Assembly (NCBI GenBank): GCA_903891315.1
Contig: CAITEF010000662.1
Location: forward strand, 1-33,052
Source of the DNA: an uncultured Rhodospirillales bacterium
GTDB taxonomy: Bacteria; Pseudomonadota; Alphaproteobacteria; Acetobacterales; Acetobacteraceae
Direction: 5' to 3'
DNA: 33,052 nucleotides
Within the stretch, counting starts at the first letter, position 1, and each line of letters begins with the position of its first letter. A program made the position numbers and the translations under genes. Below are positions 1-8,548 of the stretch, in pieces. The notes beneath the pieces were generated by a model, which saw only the letters and a list, made by a program, of their open reading frames with translations, was not told the DNA's origin and did not search any database.

Positions 1-183
1 AAGGTGCGGGCAGGGGGAGCACTCCTCGGCGCAAATTTCCGAAATCGGCGCAAAACCACACACGCACACCCGTATTGGCTGCCGCCGTCGCGAAAACCGG
101 GGTGCCCCCCCTCGATCTTTTTTCTAGGCCGGAATTCCACAGCAGCCGCCCCCTCGCCGATCACAACATGAGGGAGGCGTCAT

Positions 184-267
184 ATGGCGCGGCGTGACGA
201 AACGGATCGCCAGACCGAGCGGACCGGGCCAGATCGATGCTCGGCTTGGTCGCAGAGGGCAGCTTAG
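184..267 (+). CDS. Candidate small ORF, 27 residues, unknown
   Basis: An ATG at 184 is preceded by AGGGAGG at 171-177 with six bases of spacing, one of the best Shine-Dalgarno matches in the window. The frame runs 27 codons (starting MARRDETDRQ) to a TAG. The product is hydrophilic and arginine-rich, with no motif I recognise. It could be a real small protein, a leader, or the remaining 5' end of a longer gene truncated inside the mobile element. The ribosome binding site is the only positive evidence. Confidence 0.25.
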   Translation: MARRDETDRQTERTGPDRCSAWSQRAA

Positions 268-320
268 ACCTGCATGGCTGGCCGCCACCCCGCACCCTGG
301 CCGCACCTCTCAACGCCAAT

Positions 321-409
321 CGTCTCAATAGAGCCTGCCCTAGTGATACGTCTCACGCATCGTGAAAAACTGTCTCATACAAATTGTCTGTTGACTTTAG
401 AGACGCATC
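321..409. promoter_or_regulatory. Candidate resolvase binding/res region
   Basis: Within 90 bp upstream of the resolvase the word CGTCTCA or TGTCTCA occurs at 321-327, 349-355 and 371-377, and its inverse GAGACG at 400-405. An imperfect palindrome GATACGT-CTC-ACGCATC spans 345-361, and ACGCATC recurs at 403-409. Clustered inverted sites directly upstream are typical of res sites and autoregulatory operators of Tn3-type resolvases (family knowledge). A TTGACT at 391-396 could be a -35 box, but no convincing -10 follows. Function is inferred from position only. Confidence 0.35.
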
Positions 410-453
410 AAATGCTAACGTCTTAGATGTCATTGATACACATGAGGCACACC

Positions 454-1065
454 ATGGCACGCAAGACCGCTCCCGCCGCTTTAACCACGCCAGCAGCCAG
501 GACAGGCAGCATCGTCGGCTATGCTCGCACATCCACCATCGAGCAGGAGGCCGGGCTTGCAGCACAGGAGCGTGATCTCCGGGCAGTCGGCTGCACACGC
601 ATATTCGCCGAGCAGATATCGAGCGTGGTCACGCAGCGTCCCCAACTGATTGCCGCGCTCGACTATCTCCGGGAGGGTGATGTTCTGGTTGTCGCCAAGC
701 CGGACCGCTTGGCACGCAGCACCGCCGATCTCCTCGGCATTGTCGAAACCCTGAACACGCGAGGCATCGGCCTGCGCATCCTTTCCATGGGTGGCGGCGA
801 GGTGGACACGCGCAGCCCTACCGGCAAACTGATGGTTACGATGCTCGGAGCAATCGCAGCGTTCGAGCGCGAGCTGATGCTTGAACGGCAGCGGGAAGGC
901 ATCCGCCGAGCTGCTGAGGAAGGCAAATACAAAGGCCGGGCTCCAACGGCCCAGCGCAAAGCCGATGAAATCGCCAAGCTACAGGCGGAGGGCATTGGCC
1001 CCACAGAAATCGCCCGTCGCCTGGGGATTGGCCGAGCCAGCGTCTATCGCGTGATCGGCAAGTAA
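454..1065 (+). CDS. Serine recombinase (resolvase/invertase family)
   Basis: This is a small serine recombinase that cuts and rejoins DNA at paired sites, for example resolving cointegrates or inverting segments. From the ATG at 454 it is 203 residues. The catalytic domain opens with VGYARTST, where the serine (residue 27) is the expected nucleophile. AKPDRLARS follows, carrying the conserved arginine region, then the long helix FERELMLERQREGIRRA. The C-terminus, GPTEIARRLGIGRASVYRVIGK, is a Hin/Tn3-type helix-turn-helix. I chose 454 over the upstream in-frame ATG at 427 because GAGG at 444-447 sits six bases before it. No transposase is visible, so this may be a resolvase of a larger element, a plasmid-type multimer resolution protein or an invertase. 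It converges on the integrase and shares the element with it. Confidence 0.93.
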   Translation: MARKTAPAALTTPAARTGSIVGYARTSTIEQEAGLAAQERDLRAVGCTRIFAEQISSVVTQRPQLIAALDYLREGDVLVVAKPDRLARSTADLLGIVETLNTRGIGLRILSMGGGEVDTRSPTGKLMVTMLGAIAAFERELMLERQREGIRRAAEEGKYKGRAPTAQRKADEIAKLQAEGIGPTEIARRLGIGRASVYRVIGK

Positions 1066-1087
1066 GAGACTCGCCGCCCCAATCAGC

Positions 1088-1118
1088 CGAGCTGCATGAC
1101 GCAAGGTCATGCGGCTCG
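1088..1118. terminator. Hairpin after the resolvase
   Basis: A stem of about 13 bp (1088-1100 with 1106-1118, one G-T mismatch) encloses a 5-nt loop, 23 bases after the resolvase stop. GAGCTGCATGAC pairs with GTCATGCGGCTC. Only a weak T run (TGCTGTTT) follows, so it could be an intrinsic terminator or a protein-binding palindrome. Confidence 0.5.
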
Positions 1119-1166
1119 TGCTGTTTCTGAACTACACCGCAACAGCCCAGCAGTCCGGCCCAGTGC

Positions 1167-1218
1167 TGTCAGGCGGAAAAGCAGATCACGTCTGACAAAC
1201 TAAGGTTAATGTCAGGCG
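1167..1218. repeat. TGTCAGGCG direct repeat between convergent recombinases
   Basis: TGTCAGGCG occurs at 1167-1175 and 1210-1218, with an inverted TGACA at 1193-1197 between them. It lies between the 3' ends of the resolvase and integrase genes. It might be a recombination-factor site or chance; nothing else is visible in the 1119-1281 gap. Confidence 0.25.
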
Positions 1219-1281
1219 TTCCGTCATACAGACCGCGCATCTGGTCAGACGATTGCAGCCATCTCGCGAGCCTGCGCGCAA

Positions 1282-2694
1282 TCATCGCGCCATCCCTCGC
1301 ATTTCGATCACGTTCGATCCTGCGGAGTGAGCTGCCTTTTTTCGGGATAGCCCAGACGTCGCTCCGCTTGGGTCGGCCCCGGCGGTGGTCACATGCTTCG
1401 CCCAATCCTCTAGCGCCTGCCGTCGCTCCGTCAGATAGTCGTGACGCTGATAGACCGCCGCAACGCCCTGGATGACGCTGCCAGTGTGGTTCAGCACCCG
1501 GTCCGCCACTTCCCACCTTACGCCCAGCTCTGCCATTGCCGTCGCGCCCGATCGGCGGAAGTCATGGATGCGCCACGGGTTCAACGGCTCTGCCGGACGC
1601 CCGGTCTGAGCCGCGCGCTTGATCCGCTCTGTTAGGATCAACCGATCAAGCCGCTCCTTTGCCCTGCTGAAGCCAGAGAGGGGCGTATCGCCCGTTGTGG
1701 TGAAGACGAACTGCGACGGCTCAAGTGAGCTAGGCAAGGTGCGGCGCGGGATACTTTGCAGGATGGCCTGCACCGGAGCTGTCAGGTGCACAATGTGTGG
1801 ACGGCGGTTCTTCGTGCGAGAGCCAGGAATGTCCCAGCGCGTGCAATCTTCGTTCAACTCACACCAACGCATGCCAGCAACTTCGGCCTCCCGCTGCAAT
1901 GTCAGCAGCAGGACCTGGAAGAACTGCATCCAGGGCCAACCAAGATCAGCCGAGCAGCGCCAGACCTCTCCCACCTCACGCTCTGACAACGCGCGCTCGC
2001 GTGCCACAGACCGACCTTCGATGTGAACGGATACAGCCGGATTTGACGGCACCAGGTCATTCTTCAGCCCCCAAGCGAACATTGCATGGGCATAGGCGCG
2101 GACCCGTCGCTGGATAGTGAAGCCCGGCACGTTGCTTTCTGGGGATGGCCCTCGCGCGACGCCGCCGGAGGCACGGCCATTTTGCTCCGCAATCTTGGCC
2201 AGTTCCCTTCGCAGCATCGGTGCGTCCACCTTCACCGCCGGAACATCGAGGATGCTCGCCAACGTGCGCCGAAGCGCTCTCGGGGCCTCGCGCTGGTAAT
2301 TTGCGCTCTTGTGAACCAAGCACTCTTGCTGCCAGCTCGCGATAAGCCTCTCAAACGTGAATTTATCCTGCTGCGCCAGCGCCGCTACATCAGCGCGCTT
2401 GCGCCTCTCCTCATCAATCTCCGCCTTCCTGCGCCCGACTGGATCACCTCCGGCGGCCACCTCCCCGCGTGCTACTTCCGCCAACTTGCGTGCTTGCGCT
2501 GGCGTCAAATCGCCATAGCGCCCGATCCGCAAGCGCTGCACCAATCCGCCGCGCCGGTATTGGAACATGAAAACCTTCGCGCCGTTCGCAGTGACCCGCA
2601 CACCGAAGCCAGGCAGTGCATCATCAAAAACGACCATATCCTTGCGGTCCGGCGGACAGACAAGCGCATCGATATCAGATTTTCCAAGCTTCAT
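1282..2694 (-). CDS. Tyrosine integrase, P4 type with arm-binding N-domain
   Basis: This is a phage/island integrase that inserts and excises the element at a tRNA gene. It is about 470 residues from the ATG at 2694. The N-terminal 90 residues (ALPGFGVRVTANGAKVFMFQYR...RIGRYGDLTPAQARKLA) match the DUF4102 arm-type DNA-binding domain of P4-like integrases. The C-terminal catalytic set is complete: Arg268 in LTLQREAEVAGMRW, His377-x-x-Arg380 in HDFRRSGATAMAELG, His403 in LNHTG and Tyr415 in VAAVYQRHDYL. A GTG at 2730 would add 12 residues without family similarity, so the ATG is preferred, though its ribosome binding site is weak. The gene reads away from the tRNA-Lys fragment 190 bp upstream, the usual arrangement for an integrase beside its attachment site. 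All catalytic residues are present, so the element may still be mobile. Confidence 0.95.
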   Translation of the reverse strand: MKLGKSDIDALVCPPDRKDMVVFDDALPGFGVRVTANGAKVFMFQYRRGGLVQRLRIGRYGDLTPAQARKLAEVARGEVAAGGDPVGRRKAEIDEERRKRADVAALAQQDKFTFERLIASWQQECLVHKSANYQREAPRALRRTLASILDVPAVKVDAPMLRRELAKIAEQNGRASGGVARGPSPESNVPGFTIQRRVRAYAHAMFAWGLKNDLVPSNPAVSVHIEGRSVARERALSEREVGEVWRCSADLGWPWMQFFQVLLLTLQREAEVAGMRWCELNEDCTRWDIPGSRTKNRRPHIVHLTAPVQAILQSIPRRTLPSSLEPSQFVFTTTGDTPLSGFSRAKERLDRLILTERIKRAAQTGRPAEPLNPWRIHDFRRSGATAMAELGVRWEVADRVLNHTGSVIQGVAAVYQRHDYLTERRQALEDWAKHVTTAGADPSGATSGLSRKKAAHSAGSNVIEMRGMAR

Positions 2695-2884
2695 TTCGCC
2701 ACCACCAATACCAACAGCCTGCGGACTCACACCTTCAGCGGACTCGCCGAGGACTCTTTCAGAGTCGCAGTCTTGGTGCGTGGTGATGTTTCTTGAAAGT
2801 TAAATCAAGACAAAGCCTCACTATAAAATACGCTTTGCGTCTTCTGATGTGTTCTAATGCAATATAGTGTGAATACTAAGGCTC
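2695..2884. promoter_or_regulatory. AT-rich integrase upstream/attachment arm region
   Basis: The 190 bp between the integrase start and the tRNA fragment hold no gene. Positions 2795-2880 are clearly more AT-rich than the surroundings. A 7-bp inverted pair CACTATA (2819-2825) and TATAGTG (2863-2869) is present. Arm-type integrase or excisionase sites and the integrase promoter would be expected here (family knowledge), but I cannot assign exact boxes. Confidence 0.35.
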
Positions 2885-2929
2885 CTCTTAATCAGCGGGT
2901 CGAAGGTTCGAGCCCTTCAGCGCCCACCA
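2885..2929 (+). other. 3' fragment of tRNA-Lys(CTT), attachment site
   Basis: The sequence matches the 3' half of a tRNA exactly: anticodon loop CTCTTAA with anticodon CTT (2887-2889), the 3' strand of the anticodon stem TCAGC, a five-base variable loop, T-stem GAAGG/CCTTC around loop TTCGAGC, acceptor strand AGCGCCC, discriminator A, and CCA at 2927-2929. No 5' half is present: bases 2880-2884 do not pair with TCAGC, and no GGGCGCT acceptor strand is seen upstream. Such a displaced 3' tRNA end next to an integrase is the signature of att-site duplication after island integration. The intact tRNA-Lys should sit at the left end of the element, outside the window. Confidence 0.88.
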
Positions 2930-3119
2930 TTTTATTCGGCCCCGCTCACGGCGAAAACGCGCCGTGGCTTCCCTACCGATTTCCCTGTGGTAGGCCGGCG
3001 AATCCGAGACTTTCCCAATGGCGGCTGCCCTCCCCGCAGTTCATTGATCTGTCCCCGGACTCCCGCCCAAAACTGCGGCTATGATCTCCCTGGCCGCTGG
3101 GCCGTCATGGAGGCCGACA
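2930..3119. other. Chromosomal junction spacer without gene
   Basis: This is sequence downstream of the tRNA fragment and before the VIT gene. It contains a perfect 7-bp hairpin, CACGGCG (2947-2953) with CGCCGTG (2960-2966), which could have been the original tRNA-Lys terminator. A second short CTACC/GGTAG pairing lies at about 2978-2998. No open frame with a ribosome binding site is seen. Confidence 0.4.
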
Positions 3120-3806
3120 TTGCGCAAGGAATTTCACAACACCCATCGCACCGGATGGCTGCGCGCGGCTGTGCTCGGTGCCAATGACGGCTTGGTCTCC
3201 ACCGCCAGCCTCGTGCTCGGCGTCGCGTCTGCGGAGGCGTCCAGAGGCAGCGTCCTGCTTGCCGGAATCGCAGGCCTCGTCGCTGGTGCGATGGCGATGG
3301 CGGCGGGCGAGTATGTCTCGGTCAGTTCCCAGGCCGATACCGAAAAGGCCGATCTGGAAATCGAGCTCAAAGGCTTCGAACTCGATGACGCCGCCGAGCA
3401 TGCCGAGCTTGCCGAAATTTATGTGCAGCGCGGGCTGACGATCGAATTGGCGCGGCAGGTGGCCGATCAATTGATGGAATTCGATGCGCTCGGTGCCCAT
3501 GCGCGCGACGAGCTGGGGATCAGCGAGGTTCTGAAGGCACGCCCGCTGCAGGCGGCGGGGGCGTCGGCGGCCAGCTTTGTTTTGGGGGCCGCGATGCCGC
3601 TGCTGGTCACGCTGGTGGCACCTGATCGATATCTGGGCGAGCTGATCGCCGCCGCATCCCTTGTATTTCTGGCACTCCTCGGTGCGGTGGCCGCCCACGC
3701 AGGTGGCGCCAGCCGAATTCGAGGAGCCGTGCGCGTTCTGGTTTGGGGGGCATTGGCGATGGCCGTGACAGCGGGTGTCGGGCACTGGATCGGCACGCCG
3801 GTCTAA
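3120..3806 (+). CDS. VIT1/CCC1-family metal transporter
   Basis: This inner-membrane protein is of the vacuolar iron transporter family (DUF125), whose members move Fe2+ or Mn2+. It is 228 residues from the chosen start. The signature THRTGWLRAAVLGANDGLVS opens the first membrane helix, followed by MAMAAGEYVSVSSQADTEKADL, the conserved metal-site and cytoplasmic acidic segment. Three hydrophobic helices follow in the C-terminal half. The start is a TTG at 3120 preceded by GGAGG at 3109-3113 with six bases of spacing. It gives MRKEFHNTHRTGWL, the usual family N-terminus. An in-frame ATG at 3081 would add 13 atypical residues with no ribosome binding site. This is the first chromosomal gene right of the attachment site and stands alone. 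The metal substrate cannot be read from the sequence. Confidence 0.88.
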   Translation: MRKEFHNTHRTGWLRAAVLGANDGLVSTASLVLGVASAEASRGSVLLAGIAGLVAGAMAMAAGEYVSVSSQADTEKADLEIELKGFELDDAAEHAELAEIYVQRGLTIELARQVADQLMEFDALGAHARDELGISEVLKARPLQAAGASAASFVLGAAMPLLVTLVAPDRYLGELIAAASLVFLALLGAVAAHAGGASRIRGAVRVLVWGALAMAVTAGVGHWIGTPV

Positions 3807-3933
3807 CGACGGCCGAAGGGCAACATTACCACATTTTATCCCCGCAACGAGCTGTCCTGCCTTACAGTTTCGTCCGAACGCCCAAGCATCAAATTTCTAA
3901 AGTTCAGGTCAACTGAAGCCAGGAGCCTCCAGG

Positions 3934-5058
3934 ATGCGTCTCGCCCTCGCCCTCGCCGCGGCATTCACCATCAGCGCCGCCCAGGCCGCCGAGCCGATCA
4001 AGATCGGTATCACCACCGTGCTCAGCGGCCCGACTGCGGACCGTGGTCAGTCCGAGCAATATGGCGCGCAGCGCGCCATCGATGAGATCAATGCACAAGG
4101 CGGCGTGCTCGGGCGGCGGTTGGAGGCGTATTACGCCGACAATGCCTGCAAGCTCGATATCGGTATTGCTGGCACCAAGCGCCTGATCGAACAGGTGAAA
4201 GCACCGGTGCTGATCGGCGCGCTCTGCACGCCCGTCACCCGCGCCATTCTGCCAGTGGTGGCGGAGGCGAAGGTGCCGCTGATCATCGCAACCTCGGCGG
4301 GCCATGAATTCGTCGATCCGGCGGGTGTCGGTGGCAATGACTTCATGTTCAAGACGATCCCGTCAGACGTCGATATCGCGCGTGGGCAGGTCAAATATCT
4401 CGCTGCCCAGCATGTGAAATCCATCGCGATGATCACCGATGATGGCGGGTTCCAGAAAGCGAACGCCGAGGCGCTGGCCGACGCCGCCAAGGCCGCCGGG
4501 ATCACCATCACCACACAGGAGAACCTGCCCGCCTCCGGCATCGATTTCGCAGCCCTGATCCAGAAGGTGCAGGAAGGCCATCCGGATGCGGTGATGCTCA
4601 ATCTCGGCGGCTCTACAGCGGGATTCTTCAAGGCTTACGAGGCAGCCGGCGGCAAGTTCACCGTCTCGGGCCGGATCGATTTGGGCGGGGCCGCTGTCGC
4701 CGTCTCCCCCACCTTCCGTGACGTCGGGGGGCTTGCCAATGTGACCAGCATCGCGGTGTTTAGCACAGCGTTTGACAAGCCGAAGGTGCAGGATTTCATC
4801 AAATCCTATCGCGACCACACCGGGCTGACGCCGACGCAGCGTTCGTTTTTTGTCTATGAGGCGGTCTATCTCGCCGCCGACGCCATAAGCCGCGCGGGTG
4901 CCGACACGCCCGCCGCCATTCAGAAAGCGCTCAAGACCAGCAAGATGGAATCCCGGCTCGGCGGCACCTACGCGCCGGACGACCACAACCATTCGCACAC
5001 GCCGCTGTTCATCCTGGGTCTGAAGGACGGCAAACCGGCGGTGATCGCCACCGAATAG
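3934..5058 (+). CDS. LivK-type ABC transporter substrate-binding protein
   Basis: This is a periplasmic binding protein of the branched-chain amino acid/amide type (peripla_BP_6), 374 residues, a normal length. A signal peptide (MRLALALAAAFTISAAQAA) is followed by EPIKIGITTVLSGPTADRG, the typical first strand, then AIDEINAQGGVLGRRLE and the Rossmann-like lobes through PLFILGLKDGKPAVIATE. The ribosome binding site AGGAG at 3921-3925 lies eight bases before the ATG. No permease or ATPase genes are adjacent, so it is an orphan component that must work with a transporter encoded elsewhere or act in sensing. Its 3' end overlaps the end of the opposing acyltransferase gene by 50 bp. Ligand unknown: the family covers amino acids, amides, urea and aromatic acids. 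Confidence 0.9.
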   Translation: MRLALALAAAFTISAAQAAEPIKIGITTVLSGPTADRGQSEQYGAQRAIDEINAQGGVLGRRLEAYYADNACKLDIGIAGTKRLIEQVKAPVLIGALCTPVTRAILPVVAEAKVPLIIATSAGHEFVDPAGVGGNDFMFKTIPSDVDIARGQVKYLAAQHVKSIAMITDDGGFQKANAEALADAAKAAGITITTQENLPASGIDFAALIQKVQEGHPDAVMLNLGGSTAGFFKAYEAAGGKFTVSGRIDLGGAAVAVSPTFRDVGGLANVTSIAVFSTAFDKPKVQDFIKSYRDHTGLTPTQRSFFVYEAVYLAADAISRAGADTPAAIQKALKTSKMESRLGGTYAPDDHNHSHTPLFILGLKDGKPAVIATE

Positions 5059-6145
5059 CGATCCGCGCAGGGTCCAACCCCCGGAGCCAACGCTGCATCG
5101 GTCGTTCGATGCCGCGATACGACAGCGTCGACAGCCCGAGCACGATGGCGATGCACATCATCGCCTCGGTCGGGCTGGAGATGAAAAAGAAATCCACCGG
5201 GGCGATGCCGGTCCACCATCCCTCGACCACAGCGCGCAGCGGCAGCACCATCAGGTGCAGCAGATAGACCGAGAACGAGATCGCCCCGAGCCAGCGCGGC
5301 AAGGCCGCGCCGAACCAGCCGGAGAGCCGGGATTCCTGATAGGAACATCCAACGACCAACGCTCCTGCAAGGCCGACAAACAGCAGATCCAGCGCGGGAA
5401 ACGCCGTGCAGATCGCCATCAATCCAAGCAGCAGCGCCTGCGTTGCATCCCGCCCGAGAAACCGCATCGCCTCTGCCCGAACGCGCAATCGCCAGAGATA
5501 GATGCCGAGCATGAATTCCACCGTGCAGCGGATCAGCGAGTCCGGCGCGTAATACCAATTGATCCCACCCGGCATCGGCTTGGCATAGGCGGTCTGGCCC
5601 TGCAGCAGCGCGTCGGTGATCAGTACGACGAGTGCGGCCGCCATCACCAGCATCGCGCGCGGCTTGGAGGCGTGGAGCAGGAGCATCACGAAGAGCGGAA
5701 ACAGCAGGTTCACGCCCCATTCGATGCTTAGCGTCCAGCCGGTGCCGCTGATCGAGTCATCCGGCCACCACCATGCTTGCATCATCAGGAAGTTCAGCGC
5801 GATGGCCAGCGGCGTGCGCGTGCTGCAATTGTCACCGATGCCTGCTTCCATCAGCAGCAAACAGCCCAGTGTCACCAGGGCGTAGAGGGGCCATAGCCTG
5901 GCGAGACGATGTTGCAGAAATTGCGCATAGACGCTCGCGCTGAACGGTGCGGCGAAACGGGCTTCATAGGTCATCGCCAGCACGAATCCGCTGAGGATCA
6001 TGAACAGATCGACGGCGACATACATGTGCGAGATCAGCGTGTGCAGCAGCGGCGACATCGGCAATTCGCCCATGTAATGCCCCACCATCACCCAACACGC
6101 CGCCAGACCGCGCAGGCCGGTGAGGGAGCGGATTTCCGAACGCAT
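5009..6145 (-). CDS. Acyltransferase family 3 (OafA/YrhL-like) membrane protein
   Basis: This integral membrane O-acyltransferase transfers acetyl or similar groups to sugars of O-antigen, exopolysaccharide or other glycans. It is 378 residues with about ten hydrophobic helices. Family motifs seen are RSLTGLRGLAACWVMVGHY at the N-terminus (conserved Arg and His), VAVDLFMILSGFVLAMTY, a GTGWTLSIEWGVNLLFP segment and a C-terminal SFSVYLLHLMVLP helix. The ATG at 6145 is preferred because GGAG (complement of 6151-6154) lies five bases upstream; a start at 6169 would add eight residues. There is no SGNH hydrolase extension, so it is the short form. The gene is monocistronic by context. The acceptor molecule is unknown. 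Confidence 0.88.
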   Translation of the reverse strand: MRSEIRSLTGLRGLAACWVMVGHYMGELPMSPLLHTLISHMYVAVDLFMILSGFVLAMTYEARFAAPFSASVYAQFLQHRLARLWPLYALVTLGCLLLMEAGIGDNCSTRTPLAIALNFLMMQAWWWPDDSISGTGWTLSIEWGVNLLFPLFVMLLLHASKPRAMLVMAAALVVLITDALLQGQTAYAKPMPGGINWYYAPDSLIRCTVEFMLGIYLWRLRVRAEAMRFLGRDATQALLLGLMAICTAFPALDLLFVGLAGALVVGCSYQESRLSGWFGAALPRWLGAISFSVYLLHLMVLPLRAVVEGWWTGIAPVDFFFISSPTEAMMCIAIVLGLSTLSYRGIERPMQRWLRGLDPARIAIRWRSPPVCRPSDPG

Positions 6146-6285
6146 AATCTCTCCAAGATCACCGATCATTTGCCTTACAGGCAGCGGGTGGAGTGGACAA
6201 GCTCAGCAGTCTTCGCCCCAGGTGCTGTGCTTGCCGATCTTACGTAATAGGCACGCAGTGATCCCGGTGGCTAACGTCATCAGTC

Positions 6286-6678
6286 ATGCCGATCAATTTT
6301 CACCCTTCCGCCGGGCAAATCTTGATTTGCGACTTCAGTTCCGGGTTTCAGCCACCGGAAATGGTGAAAGTGCGACCGCTCGTCGTGATTTCACCAAGGC
6401 GGCGAAGCGGCCAACTCGTCAAGGTCGTGCCGTTGAGCAGTTCACCGCCGACTCCGATTGAACCCTGGCACCACAAGATTTCCGCCAGCGTCTATCCTCC
6501 GGCACGGGCGGAGATGTGGGCCAAATGCGATATGGTGATCACCGTGTCGATCAATCGGCTTGACCGGGTCAAGCATCGGGATGCTTCTGGGAAGCGGCTC
6601 TATATGTCTCGCGCAGTGCCGCCACTCGAACTCGCCATCATCCAGCACGCGGTGAAAGCCACACTGGGATTGCCTTGA
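6286..6678 (+). CDS. PemK/MazF-like toxin, solitary
   Basis: This is a 130-residue protein of the PemK/MazF ribonuclease fold. The N-terminal PSAGQILICDFSSGFQPPEMVKVRPLVVIS contains the beta-strand core and the RPLVVIS motif of this family. VKVVPLSSSPP and the C-terminal LELAIIQHAVKATLGL helix complete the fold. Classical members cleave mRNA at short sequences and are neutralised by a small antitoxin from an upstream gene. Here only about 140 bp separate it from the divergent acyltransferase start and no antitoxin-like frame is seen there or downstream. The ribosome binding site is poor (GGTGG far from the ATG). It may be a solitary chromosomal homologue, or pair with an unlinked antitoxin. 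Activity is not evident from sequence. Confidence 0.85.
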   Translation: MPINFHPSAGQILICDFSSGFQPPEMVKVRPLVVISPRRRSGQLVKVVPLSSSPPTPIEPWHHKISASVYPPARAEMWAKCDMVITVSINRLDRVKHRDASGKRLYMSRAVPPLELAIIQHAVKATLGLP

Positions 6679-6782
6679 ATGCCGAAACAAATGGAGCTAA
6701 TATCTGCCTTTACCCGCTCCACGGCTTTGGCCGCGCCGGGCTTGCAAGACCCTACGGGGCCGGTTCTGGACAAACCGCCGTT

Positions 6783-7931
<1,149 letters not shown>

Positions 7932-8528
7932 TCAATCACTCCGTCCACGCGCGAGCACCGCCGCAACCGGGGCAAAATCACGTCGATGATGCGGTGTTGC
8001 GCCGAGTCGCCCCAACCCTTCGAGATGAACCGGCGTGCCATACCCAGCATTTTCTGCCCAACCATAGCCGGGATGGCGCGCATCGAGCCGGCGCATCAGC
8101 CGGTCGCGGACCACCTTGGCGATGATCGATGCAGCGGCGATGGACAATTCGCGGCCGTCCCCGCCCACCACACATTGCACATGGCATCCAAGATCGGGCG
8201 CGCGATTGCCATCCACCAATGCCGCCCCGGGCTGGACCCGGAGTCTCCGGAACGCCCGCTGCATCGCCAGCATCGACGCCCACAGAATGTTGAGCCTGCC
8301 GATATCGGCCACCGACGCCGCCCCGATGCCGATCACCGCCTCGCTGCCCAGCAGGGCGGCAAAGGCGGTGTCACGGGCGGCGGGGCGGAGTTTCTTCGAA
8401 TCATTGAGCAGGCTGGCCAAGCCGGTCGGGAGATCCGGCGGCAGGATCACCGCCGCCGCCACCACCGGCCCCGCCAGCGGGCCTCGGCCAACCTCGTCAA
8501 TTCCCGCGACGAGGCCGCCGAGGCTCAA
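7932..8528 (-). CDS. rnhB: Ribonuclease HII
   Basis: This cytoplasmic endonuclease removes ribonucleotides and RNA primers from DNA. The conserved blocks are complete: [21 protein letters not shown] with the catalytic Asp-Glu pair, [26 protein letters not shown] and [21 protein letters not shown]. From the TTG at 8528 it is 198 residues, close to the family norm. The start is uncertain. The frame stays open to a GTG at 8681, but that part lies inside the upstream DoxX-like gene and looks unlike RNase HII. The preceding [11 protein letters not shown] resembles family N-termini but has no standard start codon in front. If translation begins just before it, the gene overlaps the upstream stop at 8549-8551. 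It is co-directional with ccrM, 69 bp upstream of it. Confidence 0.92.
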   Translation of the reverse strand: MSLGGLVAGIDEVGRGPLAGPVVAAAVILPPDLPTGLASLLNDSKKLRPAARDTAFAALLGSEAVIGIGAASVADIGRLNILWASMLAMQRAFRRLRVQPGAALVDGNRAPDLGCHVQCVVGGDGRELSIAAASIIAKVVRDRLMRRLDARHPGYGWAENAGYGTPVHLEGLGRLGATPHHRRDFAPVAAVLARGRSD

Positions 8529-8548
8529 TTCCAGCGAGCGACCGGGCT

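Larger units (their letters stand above)
1..453. other. Left part of integrative element, mostly non-coding
   Basis: No confident large gene is visible before the resolvase. The stretch contains a 10-bp direct repeat TCGGCGCAAA at 26-35 and 45-54, one small open frame with a strong ribosome binding site (184-267), and a cluster of CGTCTC/GAGACG words at 321-409 just upstream of the resolvase. The other open frames here are short and lack supporting signals. The window edge cuts into the element, so genes further left are not visible. Confidence 0.5.

Noticed and set aside
1169-1516. 115-codon frame over the integrase 3' end as a frameshifted tail
   Set aside because: The integrase already contains its catalytic Tyr and a normal C-terminus, so no frameshift is needed.
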